A DNA stretch of 64,000 nt from Thermacetogenium phaeum DSM 12270 (GCF_000305935.1 NC_018870.1:513942-577941), one strand, 5' to 3'; positions 35,660 to 44,270 are shown, counted from the first letter of the stretch. Notes: generated by a model from the sequence alone, not told the origin. A program made the numbers and translations.

Positions 35660-35728
35660 GGGGCTTTGCGGGACGTTGGAACAACCGGGGTGGCTTTCAA
35701 CCGCAAGGTTGTTTTAAAGCCCCTTTTC
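35660..35728 (+). terminator. Terminator at end of cbi operon
   Basis: GGGGCTTT (35660-35667) pairs with AAAGCCCC (35716-35723), enclosing AACAACC/GGTTGTT (35680-35713). TTTTCCTTT follows. Confidence 0.85.
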
Positions 35729-36067
35729 CTTTAAGAGGGCTTTTGGGCTGCTTGTCACATCCCTTTCCTACCGGCGGCAGGAGTTTCTGGTATAATGGAA
35801 ATGTTGGGCTGTCCGACTGCCGGAACTGACCCGGATAGCTCTTGCTTTACCTTAAGAATCGGAACGCTCGCCGTGAAGATCCGGACGGGAAGGCACCCAG
35901 TGCCGGGCACCGGCGGTTAATAAGAGGAAGGGCGGCGAACCGGCGGCATGATGCCGGATCGGGTGCACCGGCTTTTCTTCCGGGGAAATCGACAGGAAGA
36001 ACCGGGGCTTTTGCCGAAGTGCAGGATGGTGTTATTTCGATAACCCGTTAAAGGTGGCGGCAGGACT
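35729..36067 (+). other. Leader region of murJ
   Basis: TATAAT at 35791-35796 has no strong -35. A frame 35842-36051 (69 codons) has no convincing ribosome site. GC-rich repeats such as ACCGGCGGCATGATGCCGG suggest folding, and a hairpin GTTAT-TTCG-ATAAC (36031-36044) stands just before the ribosome site. No riboswitch class recognised. Confidence 0.5.
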
Positions 36068-37675
36068 TTGAGGAAGGAACAGCTGTTTAAGGCGGCGGGG
36101 ATTATTGCGGCCGCCTCCCTATGCAGTAAGATTTTGGGATTTTTTCGGGAGACTGCCCTGGCTGCCGTTTTCGGTGCGACGAAGGCTACCGATGCCTACC
36201 TGGTCGCTTCGATCATCCCCTGGATGCTTTTTTCCGTTGCCAGCAGTGCCCTCACGACCACCCTGATTCCCGTTTTTACCCGACGCCTGCACGACGCCGG
36301 TGCAGAAGCAGGGGATCGCTTCATCAATAACGTGATCAATTTTGTTCTGCTCTTCTGCCTGGTGATGGTGCTGCTGGGTGTCGTTTTCGCCCCCCTGCTG
36401 GTGAGGATCGTGGCGCCGGGCTTTCAGGGGGAGACCGCCCGGCTGACGGTAGAACTGACCAGGATCCTTCTGCCGATGATGATTTTCTTGGGCTTGGCCG
36501 CAGTGATCACCGGTTACCTGCAGGCCAGGCAACGCTTCACCTGGCCCGCTCTGGTGGGGATCCCCTTCAATATCATCATGATCCTGGCCATTGTTCTGGG
36601 CGGGAGGGCCTGGGGGATTGCGGCGGTGGCGGTAGGCACCGTTCTGGCTACGGTCAGCCAGTTGTTTACCATGGCGCCGGGGCTTAAAGGTTTTCGCTAT
36701 CGTCTGTTGCTGGACTGGCAGGACCCCGGCTTGCGCAGACTGGTCAGGTTGATTATTCCGATTTTGCTGGCCACCGGTGCCGGGCAGCTGGGACTGGTCG
36801 TCGACCGGATGCTGGCCTCCGGCCTGGCCGAAGGGAGCATCTCCGCCCTCAATTTCGGTTCCCGCCTCACCCAACTGCCCCTGGGAATCTTCATTATGGC
36901 GGTGACGACGGTGCTCTACCCCACCTTCTCACAGTACGCTGCCGAAGGGGACCTCGGCGGGCTGCGCCGCGCCCTGGTTGCCGGGGTGCGCGTCAGCCTT
37001 TTTCTCACCATCCCCATGGCGGTCGGCCTGATCGTCCTCCGTGAACCAATTGTGCGGGTGCTCTTCGAGCGCGGCGCCTTTGACAGCCGGGCGACTTCGA
37101 TGACGGCTTATGCCGTTCTCTTCTTCAGTCTGGGGCTTGTCCCGATGGCCCTGCGGGAGGTTATCAGCCGCATCTATTTTTCCCTGCAGGATACGATTAC
37201 TCCCATGCTCCTCGGCCTGGGGGCGGTCGCAGTGAACATCGGACTGAATTTCCTTCTGGTGCGCCCCCTTGCCCACGGAGGCCTCGCCCTGGCGACCTCG
37301 CTGGCCTCTTTCTTCGCCGTGGTTCTTCTCTTTTCCTGTTTGCGGCAGCGTCTCGGCGGGCTGGGGGGGAGGATGATGTGGGACTGCTGCTGGCGGGTTG
37401 CCATTGCTGCGGCGTTCATGGGCTGTGGGGTAAGTAGTTTTTACAGAATGGCGGCGGGGCTGGCTGCAGGAAGGGGTTTTCTGGCTGATGCGGGGCTGCT
37501 TCTGGTCTCCATCTGCCTGGGGGTTGCCCTCTATGCCCTGGGGGCCGTTCTCCTCAGGCTTCCCGAAACCGGTCTTTTCCTTGATTTTGCCCGTAAAGCC
37601 TCTCGCCGGCTGCTGTCCGGCGGCCGCCGGGTGTTTTGTCAGCAGCAGAAAGCGAAAGGGATAGACCGGCTGTAA
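36068..37675 (+). CDS. murJ: Lipid II flippase MurJ (MviN family)
   Basis: 535 residues from TTG 36068 with an AGGTGG-type site. About 14 membrane helices. ILGFFRETALAAVFGATKATDAYLVA in the first helices and QLGLVVDRMLASGLAEGSISALNFG in the middle are MurJ/MviN hallmarks. It moves lipid-linked peptidoglycan precursor across the membrane. Wzx-type flippases are the alternative, but the N-terminal motif favours MurJ. The 3' end overlaps a bidirectional terminator. Confidence 0.9.
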   Translation: MRKEQLFKAAGIIAAASLCSKILGFFRETALAAVFGATKATDAYLVASIIPWMLFSVASSALTTTLIPVFTRRLHDAGAEAGDRFINNVINFVLLFCLVMVLLGVVFAPLLVRIVAPGFQGETARLTVELTRILLPMMIFLGLAAVITGYLQARQRFTWPALVGIPFNIIMILAIVLGGRAWGIAAVAVGTVLATVSQLFTMAPGLKGFRYRLLLDWQDPGLRRLVRLIIPILLATGAGQLGLVVDRMLASGLAEGSISALNFGSRLTQLPLGIFIMAVTTVLYPTFSQYAAEGDLGGLRRALVAGVRVSLFLTIPMAVGLIVLREPIVRVLFERGAFDSRATSMTAYAVLFFSLGLVPMALREVISRIYFSLQDTITPMLLGLGAVAVNIGLNFLLVRPLAHGGLALATSLASFFAVVLLFSCLRQRLGGLGGRMMWDCCWRVAIAAAFMGCGVSSFYRMAAGLAAGRGFLADAGLLLVSICLGVALYALGAVLLRLPETGLFLDFARKASRRLLSGGRRVFCQQQKAKGIDRL

Positions 37676-37695
37676 TGCCGCCTATCCCTTCTTAG
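37655..37695. terminator. Bidirectional terminator between murJ and FBP aldolase/phosphatase
   Basis: AAGGGATAG (37656-37664) pairs with CTATCCCTT (37682-37690). The first arm lies in the last codons of murJ. Convergent genes share it. Confidence 0.75.
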
Positions 37696-37727
37696 TTCCT
37701 GGTGGCCGCAGGTTTTTGAACCGGCCC

Positions 37728-38825
37728 TTATTTTCTTAAGCTGATAAAGCGTTCCTTAAGCCTTTTCGATACCTGCGGCATGGTCGTGTATTCCATCTCA
37801 TCGAGCGGCAGGCGATGCGGTTCGAAGGGCCCCATGCGGCGCATGTAATCGGCCACATTGTTGGCCAGCTCTCGTGCCCTGTCAAAGGCGGGATCGTCGA
37901 AGAGATCCTGCGGTCCGATCAGTTTTCCTTCGCTGAGCTGGAAGCCCAGGGCGATCACCCGCGGCGGGCCGTCGAACCGTGTGGGATGGGCGTCTTTGAG
38001 GGCCACGGGCATCAGGGGCCCGTTGTGGGAACCGCGCATCCAGCCCGCAACCAGATGGGGATAGGTGAAGGGCTCCAGAGCCTCACCTACTGCGGGGAAC
38101 CCGCTCTGGCAGCGGACGATGCAGACGGGATCGTCCTTTCCTACATAGCGTCCCGCCATGAGATTGAGCCGCTGGGTGCTGGAGACGGCGGCGATATCCC
38201 CCGTCTCCCGCTGGAAGACCCGTTTGACGCAGAAGCGGCCGGGTGCTCCGATAAAGACCAGCATGTCGTAAATCTCCTCCGGCGTCGAGAAGATGATCTT
38301 CTTATTCTCGACGGTATCCCGCACATCGAAGTCAAAGCCTTTGTGCATCTTCGGGTCGATAACCAGGCCGATGGTGTTGAAGGGATCGGCGAACATTTTG
38401 TACAGGGGGAGGTTCCACGCTCCCGGTTCCGTCTTGTCTGCCATGAAGATAATGACCGGTTCGCTTTCTCTTTCTTCGAATTCCATCTCGGCGATCCCGG
38501 GGCCCAACCCCTTTATATTTCCGGAAAAGGCGTCTGCCAGGAGGTCCTGCCCCGCTCCGTAGAGCTTCAATTTCTTGGCCACATCGGTGCAGGCGACGAA
38601 GACATCCCAGGCGAGCTGGTGCACTTCTCCGTTGTTGCGGCCTGCTTCGTGAGTCATGATCAGGTTGATATCATCCCCGACATGGGTAACGTAGGAGTCG
38701 ATGAGCAAAGGGCTTCCGCTCAGCATTTCCTTTGCTTTTTCCAGCAACTCGGGGTGTACGCTTGAGTGTCCGACGCAGCCTCCGACGTCAGCCTTGATTA
38801 CTGTGAGAGTGATCTTCTTCCCCAT
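37728..38825 (-). CDS. Fructose-1,6-bisphosphate aldolase/phosphatase (class V)
   Basis: 365 residues, ATG after AAGGAGG. Begins KKITLTVIKADVGGCVGHSS with the N-terminal metal-binding Asp and His. GRYVGKDDPVCIVRC holds the Tyr and the Schiff-base Lys of the bifunctional enzyme; DKTEPGAWNLPLYKMFADP is another family block. It condenses triose phosphates and removes a phosphate, pushing carbon toward gluconeogenesis. Known from archaea and deep-branching or thermophilic bacteria including some acetogenic Clostridia. It suggests one-carbon or syntrophic growth, which is inference. Confidence 0.96.
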   Translation of the reverse strand: MGKKITLTVIKADVGGCVGHSSVHPELLEKAKEMLSGSPLLIDSYVTHVGDDINLIMTHEAGRNNGEVHQLAWDVFVACTDVAKKLKLYGAGQDLLADAFSGNIKGLGPGIAEMEFEERESEPVIIFMADKTEPGAWNLPLYKMFADPFNTIGLVIDPKMHKGFDFDVRDTVENKKIIFSTPEEIYDMLVFIGAPGRFCVKRVFQRETGDIAAVSSTQRLNLMAGRYVGKDDPVCIVRCQSGFPAVGEALEPFTYPHLVAGWMRGSHNGPLMPVALKDAHPTRFDGPPRVIALGFQLSEGKLIGPQDLFDDPAFDRARELANNVADYMRRMGPFEPHRLPLDEMEYTTMPQVSKRLKERFISLRK

Positions 38826-39033
38826 GATGGTCCTCCTTCACAATTGTGTTTATATATGTGCTATACTAATTCTCATTTTATGCTATACATTTCGACGGCA
38901 GGACTGCTAGTTCCTTCAGGTAATTTGAAAAAATTTTTTGGCCTGGGGTATTCCCCCTCTTTCTCCTCTCTTCGCCGGTGTCGATGTCGCCAAGCGGGCG
39001 GCGGCGATCCCTGAACAATTCATTACTAAAAGG

Positions 39034-39060
39034 AGGATCTGCCAGGTTTTTGACGAAATA
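39034..39060 (+). promoter_or_regulatory. SigH-like promoter ahead of the fold-back element and galU
   Basis: AGGA (39034-39037), 17 bases, then GAAA (39055-39058): AGGATCT-N11-GACGAAATA. Same architecture as at 7557. Confidence 0.4.
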
Positions 39061-39086
39061 CTCTTTTTGGTGAATTGTTACTGTAA

Positions 39087-39119
39087 ACCAAGCTGCCAGC
39101 GGTGGCACCAACAGAGGAA
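39087..39119 (+). repeat. Dispersed hairpin repeat, copy 1
   Basis: ACCAAGCTGCCAGCGGTGGC then ACCAACAGAGGAA. The hairpin TGCCA/TGGCA is followed by the shared tail ACCAACAGAGGAA. Related to copies at 39222 and 61384. Confidence 0.7.
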
Positions 39120-39221
39120 CGAGACCGTCCCGCTCGATTGCTGACCTCTTAACAGGTCATAGGGTTAAACCAAAAGATCCGGGAGCAAGCGCAAGGATAA
39201 ACTGAAGCGTATTTTCAGGCA

Positions 39222-39255
39222 GACCACCACGCCGCCTCCGGCGGCACCAACAGAG
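39222..39255 (+). repeat. Dispersed hairpin repeat, copy 2
   Basis: GACCACCACGCCGCCTCCGG then CGGCACCAACAGAG. Nearly identical to the copy at 61384. It is enclosed by GTATTTTCA (39209-39217) and its complement TGAAAATAC (39258-39266). Confidence 0.8.
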
Positions 39256-39257
39256 CA

Positions 39258-39530
39258 TGAAAATACCCGATGGGTCTACCGGCGAGCGACCTATGGAAGG
39301 CCGGGTAACAGGACAGGCGAAGCGAGGATGACAGGTCGGGATGCGAGTACAGACACCCCTTGACCTGCGATGGAATGGATTTGCTGCGAGGCCAAACGCT
39401 GCGTTTGACAGAAGCAGTTCGCAACTTGTTACGCAGCATCCCAGAGCTGTCCCGAAGCGAGCCGTCGTCCTGTCCGGCCTGGAATCGGGAGTCGAGCGGT
39501 AGACCGGCGGGTGAACTCGATGTATTTTCA
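39258..39530 (+). ncRNA. 273-nt fold-back element, candidate structured RNA
   Basis: Nested perfect pairings along a rod: TGAAAATAC (39258-39266) with GTATTTTCA (39522-39530); GGTCTACCG (39273-39281) with CGGTAGACC (39497-39505); GGCC (39299-39302) with GGCC (39476-39479); GGACAGG (39311-39317) with CCTGTCC (39469-39475); GACAG (39330-39334) with CTGTC (39447-39451); GGGATGC (39338-39344) with GCATCCC (39436-39442). An internal loop has CGAAGCGAG on both sides, allowing tandem G-A pairs, which favours RNA. It does not show RNase P, 6S, SRP or tmRNA motifs. A MITE-like element is the alternative. Confidence 0.5.
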
Positions 39531-39563
39531 GGGTAGGTTATAGAGTGTAAGGAAGTGACTGCA

Positions 39564-40532
39564 TTGCAGAAGAATGAAGTGAGAAAGGCCATCATCCCGG
39601 CTGCCGGATGGGGGACGCGCTTTCTGCCGGCCACCAAAGCCCAGCCCAAAGAGATGCTCCCTATCGTGGACAAACCGGCCATTCAGTACACGGTCGAAGA
39701 GGCGGTTGCCTCCGGAATCGAGGATATCATCATCGTCACCGGAAGGAACAAGCGCGCCATCGAAGACCACTTCGACAGGGCACTGGAGCTGGAGATCATT
39801 CTAAAAGAAAAGGGACAAGAGGAACTCCTGCACCTGATCGAAGACATTTCCAATCTGGTCGACATTCACTATGTGCGGCAGAAGGAAGCCCTCGGCCTCG
39901 GCCATGCCGTTTACTGTGCCCGAAAGTTTATTGGGGACGAGCCCTTTGCCGTGTTGTTGGGTGATGATCTCATCGACGCGCAGGTGCCCTGCCTGCGCCA
40001 GCTGCTCGATATCTACGAGGAACGCCGGGCACCGGTGCTGGCGATTCAACAGGTGCCCGAAGAGGATGTGTCCAGGTACGGCATCATCAGGCCGGCTGCT
40101 CTGGAGGACAGCGCTTCCCTCTTCCGGGTGGAGGACCTGGTGGAAAAGCCCGCCGTCGGGGAGGCTCCTTCCCGCTACGCGGTCATCGGACGCTATATCA
40201 TTACACCGGAGATCTTCGATATTATTGAAACCCTTCCTCCCGGTGCCGGAGGGGAGATCCAGCTGACCGACGCCCTGTGCAGGCTGGCCAAGAGGCGGCC
40301 CATTTATGCTTATCTCTTTTCCGGGGAAAGATATGACGTAGGGGATAAACTCGGTTTTCTGGAGGCCACGGTGAAGTTCGCCCTGGGGCGCCCGGAGCTG
40401 GGAAGAAGCTTTCTCGGATTTCTAAGAAAGCTGGTGCTTGAGAATCATGAGGATGGAGGTGAAATGGATGCGGGAGAGAGTGGAGGCCGTTCTCAACAAG
40501 GTGCGGCCGTTCCTCCAGCGCGATGGCGGTGA
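39564..40532 (+). CDS. galU: UTP-glucose-1-phosphate uridylyltransferase
   Basis: About 322 residues from TTG 39564, well spaced after AAGGA; GTG 39555 is possible but very close to that site. [21 protein letters not shown] is the nucleotide-binding N-terminus. [20 protein letters not shown] and [11 protein letters not shown] are family motifs, and the catalytic/sugar region is [15 protein letters not shown]. Makes UDP-glucose for envelope or storage polysaccharide. The last ~30 residues are not GalU-like and overlap the start of the NifU-like gene. Confidence 0.93.
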   Translation: MQKNEVRKAIIPAAGWGTRFLPATKAQPKEMLPIVDKPAIQYTVEEAVASGIEDIIIVTGRNKRAIEDHFDRALELEIILKEKGQEELLHLIEDISNLVDIHYVRQKEALGLGHAVYCARKFIGDEPFAVLLGDDLIDAQVPCLRQLLDIYEERRAPVLAIQQVPEEDVSRYGIIRPAALEDSASLFRVEDLVEKPAVGEAPSRYAVIGRYIITPEIFDIIETLPPGAGGEIQLTDALCRLAKRRPIYAYLFSGERYDVGDKLGFLEATVKFALGRPELGRSFLGFLRKLVLENHEDGGEMDAGESGGRSQQGAAVPPARWR

Positions 40533-40695
40533 CGTTGAACTCGTGGATGTTGACGAGCAACAGGGCATTGTCAAGGTGCGCTTGAAAGGGGCATGCGGCG
40601 GCTGAGCGATGGCTATTGTAACCCTGAAACAGGGGATTGAGCGGTCGCTCAAGCAAGAGGTCCCGGAAGTCACGCAGGTCGTGGCCGTTCGTTAA
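40468..40695 (+). CDS. NifU-like Fe-S scaffold protein with in-frame TGA (candidate selenoprotein)
   Basis: 75 codons from ATG 40468, with GGAGGTG 7 bases upstream. The frame reads [40 protein letters not shown], then GACGG, TGA (40603-40605), [20 protein letters not shown] and EVTQVVAVR-stop. This is a complete Nfu/NifU C-terminal domain. The normal motif is GACGGC; TGA stands exactly at the second cluster-binding Cys (position 46). Sequence after the TGA is fully conserved in type, so readthrough as selenocysteine is plausible. A recent nonsense mutation is the alternative. Overlaps the 3' end of galU. Confidence 0.75.
40604..40650 (+). promoter_or_regulatory. Possible bacterial SECIS-like hairpin
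   Basis: GAGCGA (40604-40609, starting within the TGA) pairs with TCGCTC (40645-40650). An inner stem CCCTG/CAGGG (40622-40634) has a small loop. If the upper stem is CCCT/AGGG, the apical loop GAAAC begins with G about 20 nt after the TGA, within the usual range for bacterial SECIS. Judged by eye only. Confidence 0.4.
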
Positions 40696-40701
40696 GGAGA
40701 A

Positions 40702-40735
40702 GAAACCCGGGGCGGGAAGGCTCCGGGTTTTCTAC
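40702..40735. terminator. Bidirectional terminator between NifU-like gene and motB
   Basis: AAACCCGG (40703-40710) pairs with CCGGGTTT (40723-40730), with T runs on the plus side and A residues on the other side. It serves two convergent genes. Confidence 0.85.
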
Positions 40736-40739
40736 TTCT

Positions 40740-41450
40740 TCACTCCGGCTCCACTTGTCTGTACTCGGTTCTCAGGATGAGGATGTCGATTCTTCTGTTC
40801 AGCTGCCTGTGCTCCTCCGTATCGTTGGGGTAGCGCGGCCGGTATTCCCCGTAACCGGTTGCCGAAAGGCGCTCCGGAGGGATTCCGCTTGCGGTGATCA
40901 GCTCCCGCACCACATTGGTTGCCCGGGCCGAGGAAAGCTCCCAGTTGGAGGGGAATTGCGGGGTGTGGATTGGCAGGTCGCAGGTGTGCCCTTCGACCCT
41001 GATGTAGTTGGGCACTTCTTTTAGGATATTTCCTACCCGGGAGATGACCCGGCGGGCCTCTGGGGTCAAGGTGGCGGACCCTTTGGCGAAGAGGATGGTT
41101 TCCTGGAAGCTGATCACGAGGCCGCGCTCCTCCTGGCGCACGGTAACCTGGTGCCGGAGGTTCTGTTTTTCCAGGTATTCCTTCAGCTCCGCCTCCACCT
41201 GGGCCATCTGGGCGGCTTCACCACCCTCGCCGGGAAGGATGGCCGCCCCGTCGGGCAGCAATCCCGAGGGTGTACCTCTTAGGGTGATGCTGAGGTTTTC
41301 CGCCAAGGCGCGGAACTTTTCCATGTTGACGTTGCTGATGACGTACATGGTTATAAAGAAGATCATCAGAAGGGTGATCATGTCCGAGTAGGTCAACAGC
41401 CAGCGCCCCATATCCGGCCCTTTACTCTCTACACTCGTGCGGCGCCGCAT
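40740..41450 (-). CDS. motB: Flagellar motor stator protein MotB
   Basis: 236 residues; ATG directly follows the motA stop. One N-terminal membrane helix (WLLTYSDMITLLMIFFITMY) with the proton/sodium-binding Asp in TYSDMITLL. The C-terminal OmpA-like peptidoglycan-binding domain has IRVEGHTCDLPIHTPQFPSN and NWELSSARATNVVREL. Anchors the stator to the cell wall. No other flagellar genes are in the window. Confidence 0.95.
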   Translation of the reverse strand: MRRRTSVESKGPDMGRWLLTYSDMITLLMIFFITMYVISNVNMEKFRALAENLSITLRGTPSGLLPDGAAILPGEGGEAAQMAQVEAELKEYLEKQNLRHQVTVRQEERGLVISFQETILFAKGSATLTPEARRVISRVGNILKEVPNYIRVEGHTCDLPIHTPQFPSNWELSSARATNVVRELITASGIPPERLSATGYGEYRPRYPNDTEEHRQLNRRIDILILRTEYRQVEPE

Positions 41451-42230
41451 TTACTCCTCCCTCCTTAAGGCCTCGCGTTCCCGGCTTTTGCGATCGAGAA
41501 AGACCCGCAGTTTTTCCCTGATAAAGGCCGGGTTTTCTCCCGCCTGGAGGGAGAGGATCCCTTCCATGGAGAGCTCCCGGTACAGCCTCTCAGCTTTGTG
41601 CTTGCTCCTCAGTTTGGCGCCGATAGGAAGCCAGAACAGGTTGGCAAAACTGATACCGTAGAGGGTGGCGATGAAGGCCATGGCGATCGCCGGGCCGATG
41701 GAGCTGGGGTCATCCATGTGCCCCAGCACGTTGACCAGTCCCATTACCGTACCGATGATCCCCATCGTCGGGGAATAGCCGCCGGCTGCTTCGAAAATGG
41801 CGATTCCGTTATTATGGCGTTCATCCATGCAGTAAATTTCCGTTTCCAGGAGATCCCGCAGGAGGGTTCCCTCGACACCGTCGATAACGAGCTGGATCCC
41901 GAACCTGAGGAAGGGATCCTCTATTTCGTTGAGGTTTTGTTCCAGGCTGAGCAGCCCTTCTCTGCGGGCCTTGTCGGCCAGATTGACGACGTTGTCGATC
42001 AGGGAGATAAAGTCGTATTCCTGCTTTTGAAAGGCGATTTTTAAGAGTAGGGGAGCCTTTTTCAATTCCTCCAGGGTAAAGGAGATCGCCGTCGCTCCCA
42101 GGGTTCCCCCCAGGACGATTAATGCTGCGGTTACCGAAAGCAAAGATCCTGGTGTTCCGCCTTCCATAACAAAGGCGATCATCAGTGCGGCAAACCCAGT
42201 GATAATGCCTGTAATCGTCGTGACGTCCAT
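41451..42230 (-). CDS. motA: Flagellar motor stator protein MotA
   Basis: 259 residues, ATG after GGGAGG. Four membrane helices. The cytoplasmic loop has charged residues around KARREGLLSLEQ, and GYSPTMGIIGTVMGLVNVLGH carries the conserved prolines near helix 3. Forms the ion channel with MotB. Operon with motB and no gap. A SigH-like promoter precedes it. Confidence 0.95.
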   Translation of the reverse strand: MDVTTITGIITGFAALMIAFVMEGGTPGSLLSVTAALIVLGGTLGATAISFTLEELKKAPLLLKIAFQKQEYDFISLIDNVVNLADKARREGLLSLEQNLNEIEDPFLRFGIQLVIDGVEGTLLRDLLETEIYCMDERHNNGIAIFEAAGGYSPTMGIIGTVMGLVNVLGHMDDPSSIGPAIAMAFIATLYGISFANLFWLPIGAKLRSKHKAERLYRELSMEGILSLQAGENPAFIREKLRVFLDRKSREREALRREE

Positions 42231-42624
42231 GGAAAAACCTCCCGGTCGCTGGGATAATTACTAATTGTTCGATAATCCGGGACGTTTTTCCTGCCGCAAT
42301 CTGACGAAATATGAAAAATGGTGGGTTGTCTTGTCCCCCATTGGACCATAAATGCCGCTACCGGCAGAGCGGCGAAAAAGGGTTGCCCCCTGCCGGTGTG
42401 GCGCCCCTGGGGATGCTGCTTCCCTTCTTGAAGGGGCATAACGCCCTGCCGCAGCGGGATGTGAGACGGGCGGCCCTCGGATACCGCGGGGCAGCCTGGA
42501 GGGGCTGAAAGTTTGGCGGTTTAAAGATAGTATCCGGGTGCAAGAGTTAAGAGCAGGTGTTACCCTTCGACCAGGACGGGACCTGTACGGCGGGATGGAG
42601 AAGTTTGGTTTGATGGTGCCGATT
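42231..42624 (-). other. motA upstream region
   Basis: Nearly 400 bases between two minus-strand genes. Contains the SigH-like site and GC-rich hairpins (for example CCGGCAG 42361-42367 with CTGCCGG 42390-42396). Overlapping open frames have no ribosome sites or family features. No riboswitch core identified. Confidence 0.5.
42267..42292 (-). promoter_or_regulatory. SigH-like promoter of motAB
   Basis: On the minus strand AGGA, 18 bases, then GAAC in CAGGAAAAACG...TTATCGAACAA, about 37 bases before the motA start codon. Confidence 0.45.
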
Positions 42625-43446
42625 TTAAGCGAACCACTTATTGCGGTATTTGTAGATATAGTTCTCGGCCAGGTAGTTGAGGGGTTTCCGGGCCGTAGTG
42701 AACTTCTCGGCGAGCAGTGAGAAAACGTGGTCGAGTCCCTGTTCCCGGGCTTCATCATAAGTGGCTGCCAGATCGTAATAACGCCGCCCCTCTTCCTCGT
42801 AATCGTGAAGGGTGCGCCTGCTGCGTCCCAGATAGCGCACCGGGGTGCGGTCGCAGGGCGCCTCGGCATTTAGGGTGTATTCCGGATAGATCCCCGTGAT
42901 GAACAGGGAAATGTCGGCCAGCCTTTTGTAAAAATCGTAGCGGTAAGGGAGTTCCACCAGGCTGGCCAGCTCCTGTACGTCGTCAAAGTCGAGTTCGCTG
43001 AAGTGGCGCTGGTAGGTCAACCCGCGGGCCTTGTAGACGACCGTTGTGCTGTCCACCCTGGTGAAAGAAGCCAGCATCCGGGCAAGATAAGCGCGGACGT
43101 CCTTGTTTTGGAGCAGCTGTGAAGCATCTCTGGCATCGAAGACGGGGATGCGCTCCCTTCGACTGACGATCTCCAACGTGTAGCTCTGCCTTTCCAGCTC
43201 TTTTTTGGCCTGCAGGAGCAGGATGCTGAAGAGGAGAAAGGGGGAGATCTTTAGAAAAATGTTCTCCTCTTCGCGGACGCGCCGGAAGAGCTTTTCATCA
43301 TCCAGCATTATCTCGACCAAATCGGGTTTATCCTTTAAGAGGTCGCAGATATGATCATGGTCCTGCCTTTTGTCGACTACTGTGGAAACGATAAAATAGA
43401 GGTCCTCCTCAGACAGGTCTCGCAGATAGGACAGCGCCACGCCCAT
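42625..43446 (-). CDS. Protein of unknown function
   Basis: 273 residues from ATG 43446, with GGGAGG 8 bases upstream; a GTG at 43455 overlaps that site. Predominantly helical and charged, no signal peptide or membrane helix. Visible features are an acidic start (LRDLSEEDLYFIVSTVVDKR) and a C-terminal aromatic-basic stretch (LAENYIYKYRNKWF). I do not recognise a family. It is read toward motA, with ~390 bases between them. Length, ribosome site and coding character support a real gene. Confidence 0.75.
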   Translation of the reverse strand: MGVALSYLRDLSEEDLYFIVSTVVDKRQDHDHICDLLKDKPDLVEIMLDDEKLFRRVREEENIFLKISPFLLFSILLLQAKKELERQSYTLEIVSRRERIPVFDARDASQLLQNKDVRAYLARMLASFTRVDSTTVVYKARGLTYQRHFSELDFDDVQELASLVELPYRYDFYKRLADISLFITGIYPEYTLNAEAPCDRTPVRYLGRSRRTLHDYEEEGRRYYDLAATYDEAREQGLDHVFSLLAEKFTTARKPLNYLAENYIYKYRNKWFA

Positions 43447-43942
43447 GCGTTCCACCTCCCAAGAATTTTACAATTACCCGGTCAGAGTACCGAAATACGG
43501 GAGACAACGGAACCTTTAACAGCGAACAGAAGTGAGGCCTGAAAAGCGTGCGGAGTTTAAGGTTAGGAAGAATCCTTACTCTTTATATTTTAGTTTAACA
43601 TGGTCGGATACATTCCTCAATGGGATCTCAACCCAGCTGCAGGGCCGGACTTTTGCCGTTGGGATACTTTTTCATCATCGGCCTTCCCCCCGAAACGGTA
43701 TTCTCTTGATAGAGGCCTCCCTGAAAAAGGGGTGTTGGATGCCTGCTGCCGGGAGGCTTCCCGGGAGCAGGCCTTGCAATAACCCGAGGCAGGGCCTTGA
43801 TTCTATTTCGGAACTCTGAAGGTGCTGCCGGAGGACGGCGAGGCGGTATGCCTTGACAAAAGACAGGTAGTGGCTATATATAATACTTATTGAGTATAAT
43901 ACTTTTCTGATGAATGAAGTTAACCTGGAGAGGTGACGTAGG
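43447..43942. other. Divergent intergenic region
   Basis: About 500 bases. Contains a large imperfect palindrome (GCCTGCT...AGCAGGC, 43741-43773, with CCGGGA/TCCCGG inside) and the fmdB promoter. No gene seen. Confidence 0.55.
43853..43884 (+). promoter_or_regulatory. Promoter of fmdB
   Basis: TTGACA (43853-43858). Candidate -10 boxes are TATATA (43875-43880, 16-base spacer) and TATAAT (43879-43884, 20-base spacer). Confidence 0.65.
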
Positions 43943-44218
43943 ATGCCGACTTATGATTACAGGTGTGAAAAATGCGGTCAATTCCAGGTAGCGCAGCGGA
44001 TCACCGAGCCTGCTCTGAAAAGCTGTCCGACCTGCGGAGGGCCCGTGACGAGGCTGATTTCCCGCAATGTAGCGATAATTTTTAAGGGCCCCGGTTTTTA
44101 CTGCACCGACAACAGGAAAGCGTCGGTCTCCGAGGATTCCGATTCCGGTAAGCCGGCCAAGGCGTCTGCTGCCGATGCGGGGGACAAGAACAAGGCCGAG
44201 GCTAAAGCAAAAGGATAA
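43943..44218 (+). CDS. FmdB-type zinc-ribbon protein
   Basis: 91 residues. MPTYDYRCEKCG and CPTCGG form the four-Cys zinc ribbon of the FmdB family (regulatory protein domain, usually ~75-110 residues). FKGPGFYCTDNRK follows, then a low-complexity Ala/Lys/Asp tail. The role is unclear in most bacteria; it was first seen as a regulator of amidase/formamidase genes. It has its own promoter and terminator. Confidence 0.88.
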   Translation: MPTYDYRCEKCGQFQVAQRITEPALKSCPTCGGPVTRLISRNVAIIFKGPGFYCTDNRKASVSEDSDSGKPAKASAADAGDKNKAEAKAKG

Positions 44219-44235
44219 TGATCTTTAACTTCGTC

Positions 44236-44270
44236 GAGCCGCCGCCCAAGAAGGTGCGGCTTTTTTGTTT
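44236..44270 (+). terminator. Terminator after fmdB
   Basis: AGCCGC (44237-44242) pairs with GCGGCT (44256-44261), followed by TTTTTTG. Confidence 0.8.

Larger units (their letters stand above)
38826..39554 (+). other. Complex intergenic region before galU
   Basis: About 730 bases without a convincing gene. Contents in order: the FBP aldolase/phosphatase upstream region (AT-rich, read on minus), a SigH-like promoter (39034-39058), two copies of a hairpin repeat (39087-39119, 39222-39255), and a 273-nt fold-back element (39258-39530). Confidence 0.75.

Noticed and set aside
39258-39530. Fold-back element as RNase P, 6S, SRP RNA or tmRNA
   Set aside because: None of the conserved sequence blocks of those RNAs is present, and the size or layout does not fit.
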